A DNA stretch of 64,000 nt. Origin: Oreocharis arfaki (Eukaryota; Chordata; Aves; Passeriformes; Paramythiidae). The stretch lies in the NCBI GenBank assembly GCA_013398015.1, contig VZRR01014172.1:62001-126000 (forward strand), read 5' to 3'. Positions 32,426 through 43,215 of the stretch are shown in pieces; position 1 is the first letter of the stretch, and the number at the start of each line of letters is the position of its first letter. The notes below the pieces were generated by a model. That model did not search any database. It had not been told where the DNA came from and saw only the letters and a list, made by a program, of their open reading frames with translations. A program made the translations under genes and the position numbers.

Positions 32426-33509
32426 TGAGGTACTGCTGCTTCACAGTAGGAAGAGTGTTCCAACAGGCTTTCTGCAGGCCCTGCTATTTATGGTAAACAC
32501 TCCACTTTGTTGAAATAACATAAAATGTTGAGATAAACCCGTTCTAGCCAAGGAAACGTTGAAGTACCACCGACTCTGCTTTGCAGCTTTGCAATAACTT
32601 GTGTTTGCAGCTGCCTCGTGGGGCTGGGGAAGACCTGAGCACCACATGTTCTCTGCTTAGCACTTGGAATCCAAGGAAATGTCTTTATTTTCTGGCTTTC
32701 CCGAGTCCCAAGGTTGTCTGGGCAATGTCAGGCAGGGTTCTGCCTCTGATGTTTGGGACAATGCGAGCTCTGTGGGACCACGACTGTAAAGAGTGGTGGA
32801 AATTTTGCAAGGTAGACCAGCTTAGGCTCTGAAGATTCACTGCTTGCTGAGCCTGGAAGGTTGAAGGGGAATATTTGCCGGTGCTCTTTCATTTATTTAG
32901 CGGAGGAGAGAGGGAAACTCTCTTTAAACTCTAATTTTGGGCTGAATTTTTAAATGGATTGGCTAAAGAAAGAGTGATGCTGATTTTCACCTTCCCACAC
33001 AACTTATTCCACTCTCCAGCATTTGTTAATTGTCCGATTTGTGATCTCTGGGGAGTTCAGCCACCATCAAAACAAAACCAAAGCACCTTAAAAACCCTCA
33101 AAGACAACACCTTATCCCAAATACTCCTGATGTGCTTGTAGTCCTTTCATACTTCGTGGTCTGCTAAATATTTTACCAGGTGGACTGGCAACAGCATCGA
33201 AAGCAATTTGAACCCAGAACTTTTTAGGTATTTCAGGAGATAAGCACCGAGCTGGGCTCCGTTACCCCGCAGTGACAGGGAGGGCTGGAGCTGTTGTAGG
33301 AACCGAGTCACTTGCCAGAGATCCAGGCAGGAAACATGGTCACTGTAAGAGCCAGAGCACCCAGCCAGAGCTGAGGAATTTGCCTATTTTCTGCCAACTC
33401 CTCGCATGGAACAGAAAAACAAAGTAGCATGAAACATGGCCCTCGGTGCTGGCACAGGCCTGGAAAGGAGGCCTTGCCAGCCAAGGCTGTTTCCTTCCTC
33501 TAAAAAGGT
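32426..33509. other. unique DNA, no gene seen
   Basis: An AT-rich part near 32860-32990 could extend the regulatory-looking DNA. No exon is recognised. Confidence 0.5.
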
Positions 33510-33960
33510 GTCCACCCTACTTTTTGATCATTAAAATACGGGTCTTTGTTGTACAGACTGATTTGCAGGTTCGTGGCCACCCCAATTGTGCTCAGAGAAG
33601 CAAATAAAAATGATGGAATTACCCCTGTTCTCTAATAATAATTCCAGTGAGCAAAGGTCTAGGGAAATAACCTGTGGAACAGAGCTCAGCTGGCCCCAGA
33701 ACATCATTTACGACCTGCCACGGCCACTGTAAATCCAACTGGAGCAATGCTGTGGTTGTGAGTGTCAGTGAAAGGCATCTGAAATCTGTGAGATTTTCCT
33801 GGAAATCCTATTTACATGTCAAAAATAATCATTTTTTTTAAAAAATAGGAAGAGCGTGTGATTCTGGAACTAGTAGATGCTTTAAAAAGAGAAGTTTACG
33901 TGGCACCCTTATTAAAATAATTCCTTGGAATGTGTTCCGAAGAATGAGTGACACTGACTG
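33510..33960. promoter_or_regulatory. weak candidate conserved non-coding pair
   Basis: Two AT-rich sub-blocks, near 33515-33680 (TTGATCATTAAAATACGG, AATAATAATTCCAG) and 33775-33960 (CAAAAATAATC, TTATTAAAATAATTCC). They are unique and non-coding. A regulatory role is inferred from texture only. Confidence 0.27.
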
Positions 33961-36384
33961 CTCCAGGATATCCCGTTAATCCCTCACTGAAGAACCTGTG
34001 GCTTCCCTCCACAAGTACATTCTCCACAGCATTGACTGAGAATCCTTCCACCTACATTTTAGATATTCAGGTTGGGAGCAGATACATTTAAGAGTCACAA
34101 ATTTACTCTTTGCTGGCAGCAGAGTTGGGGATCTCATTTGGGATGAGTCCAGCCCTGGATTCAGGGAGTTGTTTGAACTCTAAATGCCAGGCAGGAAAGC
34201 AAAGGGAGAATTTGAGGGGCAGAATCATTATCAGAACACATCAGCTCGATGCTGGGAGCTGCTAACGACGTCGTCAAACAAACGTGTGCATCTTCCAGGG
34301 GGATTTTCCCAGAATAATGGCATGTTCTGGCCTTGCACTGCTCGTGAAGGCCACCCCAGAAGTTGATGGTTTACGGTAGTTGAAGTGGGATTAGCCCTCA
34401 TGAAAGAACTCAGGGATTCTTTTCCTCAGCGAAAGTTTACAATAATATTTTAAAGACTCTCCACCAACACCCACACTTAAGCTTTGAAAACAGATAATGC
34501 ATTTTTAATGGGATTGCACATCTGACAAGGAATTTGACTAATTCCTCTGATAGCAGACAGCTTCCTCCCCATAATTCATCTCAAAAGGATCAAAAATCAA
34601 AACACTCCCTGCCATCTTTGGAATGGCCCCCTCCGCCCCAGCCGCCTGGAAAGGATCAGATCAATTCCAGCAATTCAATGGCAGGAGAATGGAGCCACAG
34701 ATACCTGACCTCACTTTGGTCTGTCCTACCAAAATAAGGGCTGGAGTCGAGCAGGGAAAGAGGGAAAAGCCTGGAGGACAAGGGTGTGTTGGGCTGCTGA
34801 CACTGAGCCCATTGTTCCCGTTTGGCCACCAGTGTTTCGGCTCTCCCAGCGTTGGTGCAGCTTCCAAACCCTTCAGAGCTCTTTGACTCACACCACGTCT
34901 TTGTCTGGGGAGCTACCAGGGGTGAAGCACCGGGAGGTGGCTGAATTCGAGGTGTTTTAAAAGGAAAAAGCATGAGAGCTTTCTTTGGAATTTTTATTAT
35001 TTGCCCAAACGAGGATTTCCTACTCATAATGGTGTGTTTTGCCACCACTAAAGCCCTGCTCCAGAGGAGGGGACCAGCCAGTGCTGGCCACAATCACATG
35101 GCTGTGCCTTTAACACCACTCACAGCGTAATCCCTTGTAGATGCTCCACAGCACAAACCCCAGCCAGGTCTGTCAAGGCGTTTTTAGCATTTGTTCTGTT
35201 AAAAAAAACAAGAAAAAAAACCCTGAGGTATTAGGGTGCACTAATCTTTAGAAAGGTTAATTTATTCATAGGGATTTTGACAGAGATGTATGGCTAGGCT
35301 GGAGTCCCAGGCACTTCTTCCCAAGGGGAACTGCTTGTGCAGAGCCTGACAGAAGGAGAGAGAGGCTTCAGAACAGCCCCAAACCACATCAGCCAGGGGC
35401 TCCCAGGTGTTCTGAGCATGCACTCGCTGTGAGCAGCCCCTGAATCTCCCCCTGCTCCCACCAAGCCTCAGCTGCCTGTTGCTACAGCACAGACACCCTG
35501 GAGACCACGGTCTGGGGAGCTCCAGGCAGCAAAAGCATCTCTATCCCTCCCAAAAATCACAGATAATGAACCTCTTTCCCCTCTTACAGCAGGTGGAAAG
35601 GCAGCCCAGGGTGGTGTGAGCTGTGCCAGCAGGGGCTGGACAGCACACGAGGCTGCCTTGGGGAGAAGCAGCTCTTCTCTCAGACATCTGAGCCCAGGGT
35701 CTGTTTGATTCTCCACAATAATGTTTTGGATTTCCAGACAACATGTTGGATGCTTGTTCTCAAATTGTTGTTAGCAAGACTAACTGAAATCTGTTTTTCT
35801 GGATATTTTGCGATCTCTTCTCCAAAAATGCCAGAATATAAATCCATGGCTGCTCCAACAGGAACCATCTGCTAAAACAAACTGTATCCTTGAAATAAAC
35901 ACTTTAGAAAGGCAGAGGGGCATCATCCTAAAGTATCTGATCATGTCCTATTTTTTCCACTGGGAACAGAGCCTACTCCATAAAAAGATCTCTCACAGAT
36001 TAGAACTTCTTTGCCATTCTAAATTTAGGTGGAGAGGATGTGGCAGGAACCAGCCAAACCTTGTCTCTGCAGAGGCCTCCGGGACCTGTCAGGACACTGC
36101 AGGAAGCCAGCCTGATAACTGATTTGGCTGCTTCTTTTTAATTTGCTTGGAGTCTGTGCAATTAAAACTAAAGTTTCCGTGGGCTGCACAAGGACAGAGC
36201 CAATTTGTGACTGCCCTCCCCTTTCTGCAGCAATTCTTCAATGTCAGGAACACCTGAGCTGACTCTTTCAGGCTCTTGACCCACAAAGCAACTTAATCCT
36301 GCTGGTAGGGGAACCACATCCCAGGCTGTCCTGGCGAGGCTGCAGCCAGCAGAGCCAGGACAATGAGCTTTTCCCTCTTTTCCC
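33961..36384. other. unique DNA, no gene seen
   Basis: Includes the 10-bp palindrome ACGACGTCGT at 34265-34274 and A-rich runs near 35200-35220. Frames near 34656-35093 overlap on both strands without domain character. Confidence 0.5.
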
Positions 36385-36824
36385 ACTGGGTTTGGAGCAC
36401 TGTGTCCAGTTTGGGGCTCACCAAAGGGTTAAAGGACCAAAGGACAGGGGCTGGAGGGTGATTTAGAGGGAGAACTGGAGAGAGGTGACTCTTTTTGGCA
36501 CAAGGAGAAGGCAAAGGGGAGACCTCAGCGCTGGTTCTGAGCAGAGGATGCAGAGAGGGGACCAGGCTGTCCTTGGAGGAGGGGGGCAATAGGGTGGGGG
36601 CACCAGGCACCAGCTGGAAGGTGGAATTTCCAAATCCACATCAAGACAGCAGTCAAAGACTAGAACAGGCTGCCCAGAGAGGTCCTGCAGGCTCTGCCCT
36701 TGGTGGTGTTCAAGCCACAGCCCTGAGCAAGCCGACCTAAGTGGAGCTGCTTGGCCAGCAGGCTGGAACAGAGGATCTCCAGAGCTCCATTCCAACCAGG
36801 GCTCTGGAATTCCATGATTTCTTT
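36385..36824 (+). mobile_element. CR1 LINE fragment, about 440 bp, longest copy here
   Basis: Consensus phrases in order: GGAGCACTGTGTCCAGTTTG, GGGCTCACCAAAGGG, AAAGGACAGGGGCTGGAGGG, a degraded GAGAGAGGTGACTC segment, AACAGGCTGCCCAGAGAGGT, CCTTGGTGGTGTTCAAGCCA, CTGCTTGGCCAGCAGGCTGG, ending CATTCCAACCAGGGCTCTGG and AATTCCATGATTTC. The TGTGTCCAGTTTGGGGCTC phrase belongs to the end of the CR1 reverse-transcriptase region or the 3' UTR junction. No intact frame. Confidence 0.88.
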
Positions 36825-37579
36825 CAGTGGCTGTCCCTGACATGCTGGACACATGAAATGCCTCCCTATGCAGAGCCAAGCACCGCTGGGAGTTCTGCAT
36901 ATTTGAATCGTGCAGCAGCAAAGCAACCACTTGTTCCCACACAAAAAGAGGGTTTTGCCTGAGCTGCCTGTGCAGAGCCCTTGGCTGGACCAGGATCTCC
37001 GACCAGCAGAGCACAAACCACCCCTGAGGGAAGAGCTCACCCCAGAGCTCCCACCTCCCTCCCTCCTCTCACAGCCATAGCTTTCCCATCAGTCTCTTAT
37101 TTCCACTCCAAACATTTCCCAACATCTCCCCCAGCACCTAAATCAGAAATGGCTCATCCGCAGCTCACCTGGTTCTGTCTCCACCTGCATTTCTGGCACT
37201 GCAAAGGACAAGGGACCAGCTCAGCCCACCCGAGCCAAAAGCAATAATGCTCTGCTGACCAGAGCTAGTTAGCTGCTAGTTTAGATTATTAACCTCTTGC
37301 ACTTAATGAGAGTCCTGAGGCTGCTTAAGCCACAAGACTGAATTTCCCCTAACCACAAACATGGAATCCTCATTAATACGAATCCAAGACACTTTCCCAG
37401 GAAGAAATAATTTGTAGAATGTAGAATCTACCCAGAAGCAAACGATGCTGGATTTAGAAGTATGTTTGAAACTTCTGCAGTTCAGTTTAATTTGTCCCCA
37501 AGGACAAGGAGGAAGGTCTGGATCACGAAATGGATTTTTATTTTTAATTGCCAGGTGTCACCAGACCTTAGCAAGAAAG
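36825..37579. other. unique DNA, no gene seen
   Basis: No exon or repeat family is recognised. Confidence 0.5.
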
Positions 37580-37760
37580 ATTTCTGATGTTTTCCCCAAC
37601 ACCCCCAAATACATGTAATTATTTTCTGGGGAATATTACTTGAAAAACGATCTATTTCTAACTGAATTTAAGCCCGTGTTATGCAAACAGTAAACCAGCT
37701 TGTTTGAAAGTAATCTGTACCCAAGGGCTAGCAGAGGAATAAAAATAAATAAAGTACGAG
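37580..37760. promoter_or_regulatory. weak candidate conserved non-coding element
   Basis: AT-rich unique block with ACATGTAATTATTTTCTGGG, AACGATCTATTTC and GTTATGCAAACAGTAAACC. The ATGCAAA word is an octamer-like core. Inference from composition. Confidence 0.27.
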
Positions 37761-39044
37761 AGCTTTTACAAAACCACAGACACCACCAGGTTTTCCAGGT
37801 CTGAGGGAAGAAAATCTCTTTCCACAGGACTCCCTTTTACATCTTGGCAAGTGGGAGTTTTTGAGATGCGTTACAATCGATCCCCGGCTCGAGTTTCGCA
37901 GCCATCAGCACCTGCTCCCTCTGAAGTGGAACGTGGCCGTGTCCAGCAGCAAAGCAGCCAGGACAGGAAGGCGAATTTATTGCAATGATTTGAAACTAGA
38001 GCGGGGAAGGGCTCGGCAGCACAGGGCCACTCGTTGTCCCTCAGTTGTGGGTGTCGCCAGCGCCCAGCGCAGCGCCGAGGCTCCGGGATTTCCTTTCTGG
38101 CCACGAGTGCTCAAAGCGCCTCTGTCTCCCTGCATTCCCAAAGTGACTCGGTTCAAACACAGCTCTGGTGCTGTCAGCACCATCATCCCCATCCTCCTGA
38201 GCTGCTGCAGCGGTTCCCGAGCTGAACCTGGGCGCAGAGCAGGAGCTGGGCAGGGCCGAGGGCGGGCACGTCCCTGCGAGCTGCTTTCATCTCCGCAGGT
38301 GTTCCGACGTGCCCCAGCTTTGAAGCGCCAAGCCAGCCTTTCCCCGGGTGGGATTAAGCTGTAACAGGACCAGGGGGTCGCTTTCCCCATTGTTCTGCGC
38401 ATTGTCTGAAATCCAAGCCCCTCCTGGGCCCTCAAAGGCCAGCGGTGCCCGGTGAAACCTGAGGATCGCAGGAAGGTGGAGGCATTTCTCTGAACCAGGG
38501 CTGGATCTTTGACTTGTGCTGCCAAGAGGGGAAACTGTGGTTCGGGAACACATCCCCCCGATAGAATCAGCAGCACGACTGCCGTGGAATCCGGTGGAAT
38601 CCACGTCCTGGAAAGCATCAGTGTGTGATGCATTATCCCCTGGTGTCTGAGCTACTGTGCTGGCAAGAGCTTTTCCTAACGACAATCACATCCCCCCAGC
38701 CCCTCACACGCTGGTTTGCATTACAGAAAACACGGAACAACAGAAAGCCGATTTCTCCGGGCTGCAACTGGGTTTGGATTTCCTCCAAGCTGTCACTATC
38801 TCACAATCTCCTTCCAGGAGTTCCCACTCGCTCCTCCCGTATCAATCGACGTTTCTGCTGGTGTCTTGTTTTAATCTTCTCTGTCACGTGGATGCAAGTG
38901 CAGCAGCAGGAGCAGAAGGGGCTCAGTTTTGTGTAGCACAAGGCTGGGCCGTAATGCAGTTAGAGAGTTCTCCCAGGTATGTTTGGCTCCTATATCATGC
39001 ACAGATCTATTTCTGCTTTGGTTGAAATTCTTCCTCTCTCCAAT
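37761..39044. other. unique DNA with a CpG-rich patch, no gene seen
   Basis: CpG is raised at about 37865-38360 (for example GTCGCCAGCGCCCAGCGCAG). A 218-codon minus-strand frame and a 167-codon plus-strand frame overlap there and show no domain, typical of GC-rich non-coding DNA. An unannotated promoter cannot be excluded. Confidence 0.45.
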
Positions 39045-39230
39045 CTAGCATCATTTTTTTTCAGATATTGTACCTGGCCGTTATTCAACATTCATGGTTT
39101 TTTCCTGTAATAAATGTGGTTTTTTATAAAGCACAGATATTTTAATTTGAATTCACAAAATAATTGTTTCATTACTGCTTGGCGCGGGGGTGAGTTGAAT
39201 TCCCAAAAATGTATGAACACCAAATTTCTG
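39045..39230. promoter_or_regulatory. weak candidate conserved non-coding element
   Basis: AT-rich unique DNA with CCTGTAATAAATGTGG, TATTTTAATTTGAATTC and AAAATAATTGTTTC words, ending at a CpG cluster CTTGGCGCGGGGG. Confidence 0.28.
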
Positions 39231-40107
39231 CCAGCTCTGCCCATGGGGTTTGTTCTTTTGGGTAGGTCAGACCTGAGCCAAGGAAGAGCTGCTGCCATCC
39301 CTGAAGCACAGCCCCTTCAGCCCAGAGAAATAAATATTATTCCAATATTATTCCATAGTTTGTTGATAAGGAGAATTCCACCAGCATGGAGTTCATGTCA
39401 AACCACACATGGTGCAGCAGAGAACTCAAACAGGAGCCCACCACACAACGGCAAGGAATAATGGACTCTGCAGCTTTCACTCCTGGTGGTCATCCTGAGC
39501 TCAAGTGACAAATAAATTCCTCGGGCTTCCACCTCTTCCTGAAATCCAAGAGCTTTCAGGGATCAGCAGGGATCAGGACAAGCCATCGAGTGCTGCCCAG
39601 GCATCCCAGCAATGGGAGCTGCTCAGCTTTCCCTCCCTCCAGGGGACACAAGGTGGTGTCACCCTGACCGTCCCCTCCCTCGCACTGCCTCACGTGTTCG
39701 AAATGTTGTTTTGGTGTGAGTTCAGCTCCCAGGGTGGGACTCTGTCAGACTTCTCCTCGTTTATTGGATGGTAAAAGTGACTTCCCGGAGTCGTTTAAAA
39801 TCAGCAGTTTTCACCAGCAAGGTGTAAAATCTCCCTGGTGCCATTCAGAATCTGCAAGAGTTTAATATGCAGATAATCACCATAATCACAAGCCCTTTTC
39901 TGCCTGTTCAGCTATCACTGGGCCCAAAACCTGATTTTTTTTTTACACCATTTTTCCTTCCTTTTAACCTTCTCTTGCTGATCTTGTATCTGATCAGTTA
40001 CATCAGGAAAAAACCTGCCTTTATTGCCTCATAAACAAACCCCTTTATAAGCATGAAACAACCATTTCATGAAACAACCATTTCCTACACAGGTTCCTCT
40101 GCCTGGG
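39231..40107. other. unique DNA, no gene seen
   Basis: A 16-bp tandem duplication of ATGAAACAACCATTTC lies at 40053-40084. Nothing else is recognisable. Confidence 0.5.
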
Positions 40108-40250
40108 CACAGAATTCACGGAATCATGGAATATCCTGAGTCAGAGGCACCCACCTGGATGATCAAAGTCCAACTCCTGGCCCTGCTCAGACACCCCAAA
40201 CTCCCACTCTGTGCTTGAGAGCGTTGCCCAAACATTTCTGGAACTGCCCC
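40108..40250 (-). mobile_element. CR1 LINE fragment
   Basis: GGCACAGAATTCACGGAATC, ATGGAATATCCTGAGTCAGA, GGATGATCAAAGTCCAACTC, CTGGCCCTGCTCAGACACCC and GCGTTGCCCAAACATTTCTG are inverted CR1 3' phrases in order. The copy then fades into unique DNA containing the palindrome TTCCATGGAA. Confidence 0.88.
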
Positions 40251-40459
40251 TACTCCCAGCATTTAAAAAATTCCATGGAACATTCCATGGCCTGATACAG
40301 GGACATAGACCCTCACCCACAGCTCTGATGCCTCCCTCTGACCTTTTTTCTTCCTGGAATACTGCAGAAAATAATGCTGGAAGCTCATTTTGCCACGTGT
40401 GTCTGAATAACCACTCCGATACCTCTTTGATTTTCACCAAGTTGTCTTTTCCCCCCGCC

Positions 40460-40462
<3 letters not shown>

Positions 40463-40492
<30 letters not shown>
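40463..40492. repeat. T30 homopolymer
   Basis: Thirty consecutive T follow a C-rich run (CCCCCCGCCCCCC). On the minus strand this is an A30 tract. CR1 elements do not end in poly(A), so the tract does not belong to the nearby CR1. It could be a simple homopolymer or a tail left by a retrocopy that I cannot identify. Confidence 0.95.
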
Positions 40493-40493
<1 letters not shown>

Positions 40494-40539
40494 ACATTTT
40501 ACACAGGACAGATGTTGTCACCACGGCTGCTCTTGTAAA

Positions 40540-40710
40540 CAAGATATGGAGATGGTCTGGATTGGGTTACCTTGCTGAAATAGGCTAAAATAAATAAAAG
40601 GATGGTTGGTCTCTCTCGGATGAATTAGCTTGATTGGAAATGTCAGATTAAAAAGGCCTAAATAAACAGAGTTGGGCATCCACCCTTAATGGAGCCAAGG
40701 GCCCAGGACA
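40540..40710. promoter_or_regulatory. weak candidate conserved non-coding element
   Basis: Unique AT-rich block with GGCTAAAATAAATAAAAGG, GAATTAGCTTGATTGG, CAGATTAAAAAGGCC and CTAAATAAACAG. Regulatory role is inferred from composition only. Confidence 0.27.
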
Positions 40711-41369
40711 AGTAGTAAAGATACAGAAAATGAAAGCCTGGATCACAGAATTATCCCTGCACAGACACAGCTGATAGGAAGGGAAGCATCTCCTAAATCC
40801 CAGGCCGAGGAGGGTCCTGGATTTACAGACACCACGGATTTAGCTAAAAGCTGCACTGATTCTTCTTCCCTGCTAATAAATAATTTCACAGCAACGTAAA
40901 AACACGAGTCAAGGGCACCAGGAGGGGACAGAGACTGTCACTGCCTGCCCTCACTGCTGGCCCAGGGTGAGGTGGGATGTTCTTCCACAAGCTCTTCTTT
41001 GAGTGGGTTAAATCCTTAAAAATCGAAGTTGTTGCACTGATGCCTCCTCCCACGGGATTATCCATGTTCCAGGACACTTACAGGGGGTTTGTGCTTGTTT
41101 CTGTGCCATCACAAATCCTTCTGCCTGCTCTGAACTGCTGAGCCATCTTTGATATCAAACAATCCATTATCCTCCAGCTCCTATTTAATACATTTAAAAG
41201 CCCCATGGAAACTGTTCACATGGTGCAACAGCAAAACACTGATGATTAAAGACTCTGGCTCTTTTTACAGCATTGCCCTTTTTCTACATTTAACACCTTG
41301 ACCTGTCCAAACGTTCAAAGTCTGTCTCAGACCAAATTTTTCGCCCAAAAAAAAGCCAGTCCGGGTTGC
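40711..41369. other. unique DNA, no gene seen
   Basis: No repeat family or exon is recognised. Confidence 0.5.
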
Positions 41370-41690
41370 TTGGTTTGCACACAACTAAAACATAAAGAAA
41401 AGCATATTGTTTTGCCACGCTAAATATCTTCTATAAATGGCACGGCCTGAAACATCCAGGAGGTTTAGATTTCAAGTTATTAGAAATTCCTGGATCCTGC
41501 GACTCTCCCCCAGCTAACAGCTCCGAACACAGAGCTGCCTGCACAAAGAATTCGGCCCACAGCAAACATATATTATTGTAAAGTCGCCGAGAAAATAGAT
41601 GCTGCTCAGACCAGAAATTACCTTAAATGACTGTCGAGATGACTGGGTTACAATATTTTAAGGATCATAAAAATAAATATAGTTGTCCAA
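41370..41690. promoter_or_regulatory. candidate conserved non-coding element
   Basis: AT-rich words with surviving CpG: CCACGCTAAATATC, ATGGCACGGCC, GTAAAGTCGCCGAG, ATGACTGTCGAGATG, then ACAATATTTTAAGG. The block is unique and non-coding and adjoins a CpG-rich hairpin. Enhancer function is inferred. Confidence 0.42.
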
Positions 41691-41735
41691 ACAGCGAGGA
41701 GCAGGGGGCTGCCAAGGCAAACACGCGGCGTGGAG

Positions 41736-41757
41736 GGTGCTTACCCCGGGTAGCACC
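41736..41757. other. 22-bp near-perfect inverted repeat in a CpG-rich patch
   Basis: GGTGCT-T-ACCC-C-GGGT-AGCACC: a ten-base arm with one unpaired T and one central C. CpG-dense DNA flanks it (ACACGCGGCGTGG before, ACCGCGCCGCCTCGAG after). The loop is too short for a hairpin in RNA, so a palindromic DNA-binding site is as likely as a structure. Confidence 0.6.
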
Positions 41758-41779
41758 GCGCCGCCTCGAGACTCCGAGG

Positions 41780-42070
41780 CCCAGGATGAAGTGGCTCTTT
41801 GTTCGGGCTGTGTGTTTAAAAATTGACGAGTGCTCCGTGGTATCAATCACGCCTGTCAGCCAGCACAAGTGCAGATCTGTTACACTTAAAGGCTTGTCAA
41901 ACCAGACATGATTTAATTTGTCATTTTTCTCTCCCCTCTCTCTCCGCGCGGCGTGCACGTGCTCTTCATTACTCTTCATCATCAGCAAAATGAATGCATT
42001 TTTTGTATAATTTCGTGGGGTTTTTTCCCTTCTCTCCGAGAGGGTGGAGGGATGGTTGTTTACCAATGAC
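41780..42070. promoter_or_regulatory. candidate conserved non-coding element
   Basis: Contains GTGGTATCAATCACGCCTGT, GTTACACTTAAAGGC, GACATGATTTAATTTG and CGCGCGGCGTGCACGTGC, with CpG retained. TGTCA and ATCAATCA words resemble TALE-homeodomain (PBX/MEIS) sites. Unique and non-coding. Role inferred. Confidence 0.42.
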
Positions 42071-42861
42071 CCAGCACTTGTGAAGAGATCATAAGCAGCT
42101 GTTCCCTACATGCCCTCACGATCCGAGAATTTAACTGAAGCCGTGGGAGGAGTGGGAGACGAGAAGGGGCTTTTGGGGCCATTTTTTTTCAATACACAAA
42201 GGCCCCAGTGCCACACAGCTCTGCAGGAACAGAGTCTCTGGAGCTTGTCCTGCTTTCTATCCCTCCAGTAAATTCCCCTCTCCAAACTTCTCTAAGAAAA
42301 GTTTTAATGCGGCGCCTTCACGGTGTGGTTTTGTCAGAGTTTTGTCCACTTCAGGACTGCAATTTAAAAACTTCCTGCTTTCTCTGTGAGCATGGTTTGT
42401 TTTATTCTTGGGAAAAGCTTTACCTGTTGCCATGGTCCAGAGAGAAAAGCAGATATAAAAAATATGAGTATGCTGGGGGCAGAAATTAACTCCCTTGTTT
42501 CACAGTTCGTGTGGGGTTTTTTTTCCATTTAAGATAAAGAATGAATGATAAAGGAGGAAACAAACATTACAAAGCGAAATATCTTACAACTGGAGAAAGA
42601 AATAAAACCTATTCATAAACACAGTTTTGAAATTGATGAGAAACCTGAAGCTACATCCTCTAAAAAACTTTGTGTTAGTTACCTGTCAGTGCTGTTACAT
42701 CCTTTTCCTTTGAAACAAGACTAAGCCAATAAAAAAGTCCTTAACTTTGGGCACAATTCCAAATATTTTTTGAAACAGGTAAATGCCCTCTGCTGCCAGT
42801 GGGAGATGATGCCCCAGAGTTGCCACAGTTTGGCACAATAACATTATTTTGAAGAAGAAGA
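42071..42861. other. unique DNA, no gene seen
   Basis: No exon or repeat family is recognised before the microsatellite. Confidence 0.5.
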
Positions 42862-42869
42862 AATAATAG

Positions 42870-42938
<69 letters not shown>

Positions 42939-42950
42939 TAATAATAATAT
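42862..42950. repeat. ATA/ATG compound microsatellite
   Basis: ATA units flank a central run of six ATGATA hexamers. The internal block shows expansion of a point-mutated hexamer inside the original trinucleotide array. Confidence 0.95.
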
Positions 42951-43054
42951 TTTGCTAGAATAAAGCTTTAAGTTGAGACTTTCTAAAGAGCTCCCAGCAG
43001 AGCCAAGGCCGTGTGGGGCTTGTCTTCAACACTTCATAGCAATGGGCGTTTCCT

Positions 43055-43215
43055 CTGTTTATAGAGGAGAAAACCAGAACATCTCTGGAAGGAGGGAATG
43101 TCACAGGTCACCCATCTGTAACAAAAGGACTAAAAACTCTGGAACAACACTGCAGGAAAAACAAATCTGCTCCAAATGGGACTAGAACACCCTGATCCTG
43201 GGTCAAAGCCATTGT
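43055..43215 (-). mobile_element. possible MIR SINE relic
   Basis: TAGAGGAGAAAACCAG, GGAATGTCACAGGTCACCC and GGGACTAGAACACC..GATCCTGGGTC resemble the inverted MIR order (GAGGAAACTGAGGC, GTCACACAGC, GGACTAGAACCCAG). The elements are in the expected order but widely diverged. Confidence 0.38.

Noticed and set aside
35625..35638. CTCF-like CCAGCAGGGGCTGG
   Set aside because: The GGGGGC core is interrupted; much weaker than the site near 60.0 kb.
37977..38633. 218-codon minus-strand frame in a CpG-rich patch
   Set aside because: Overlaps a 167-codon plus-strand frame; no domain or signal; GC-rich DNA lacks stop codons by chance.
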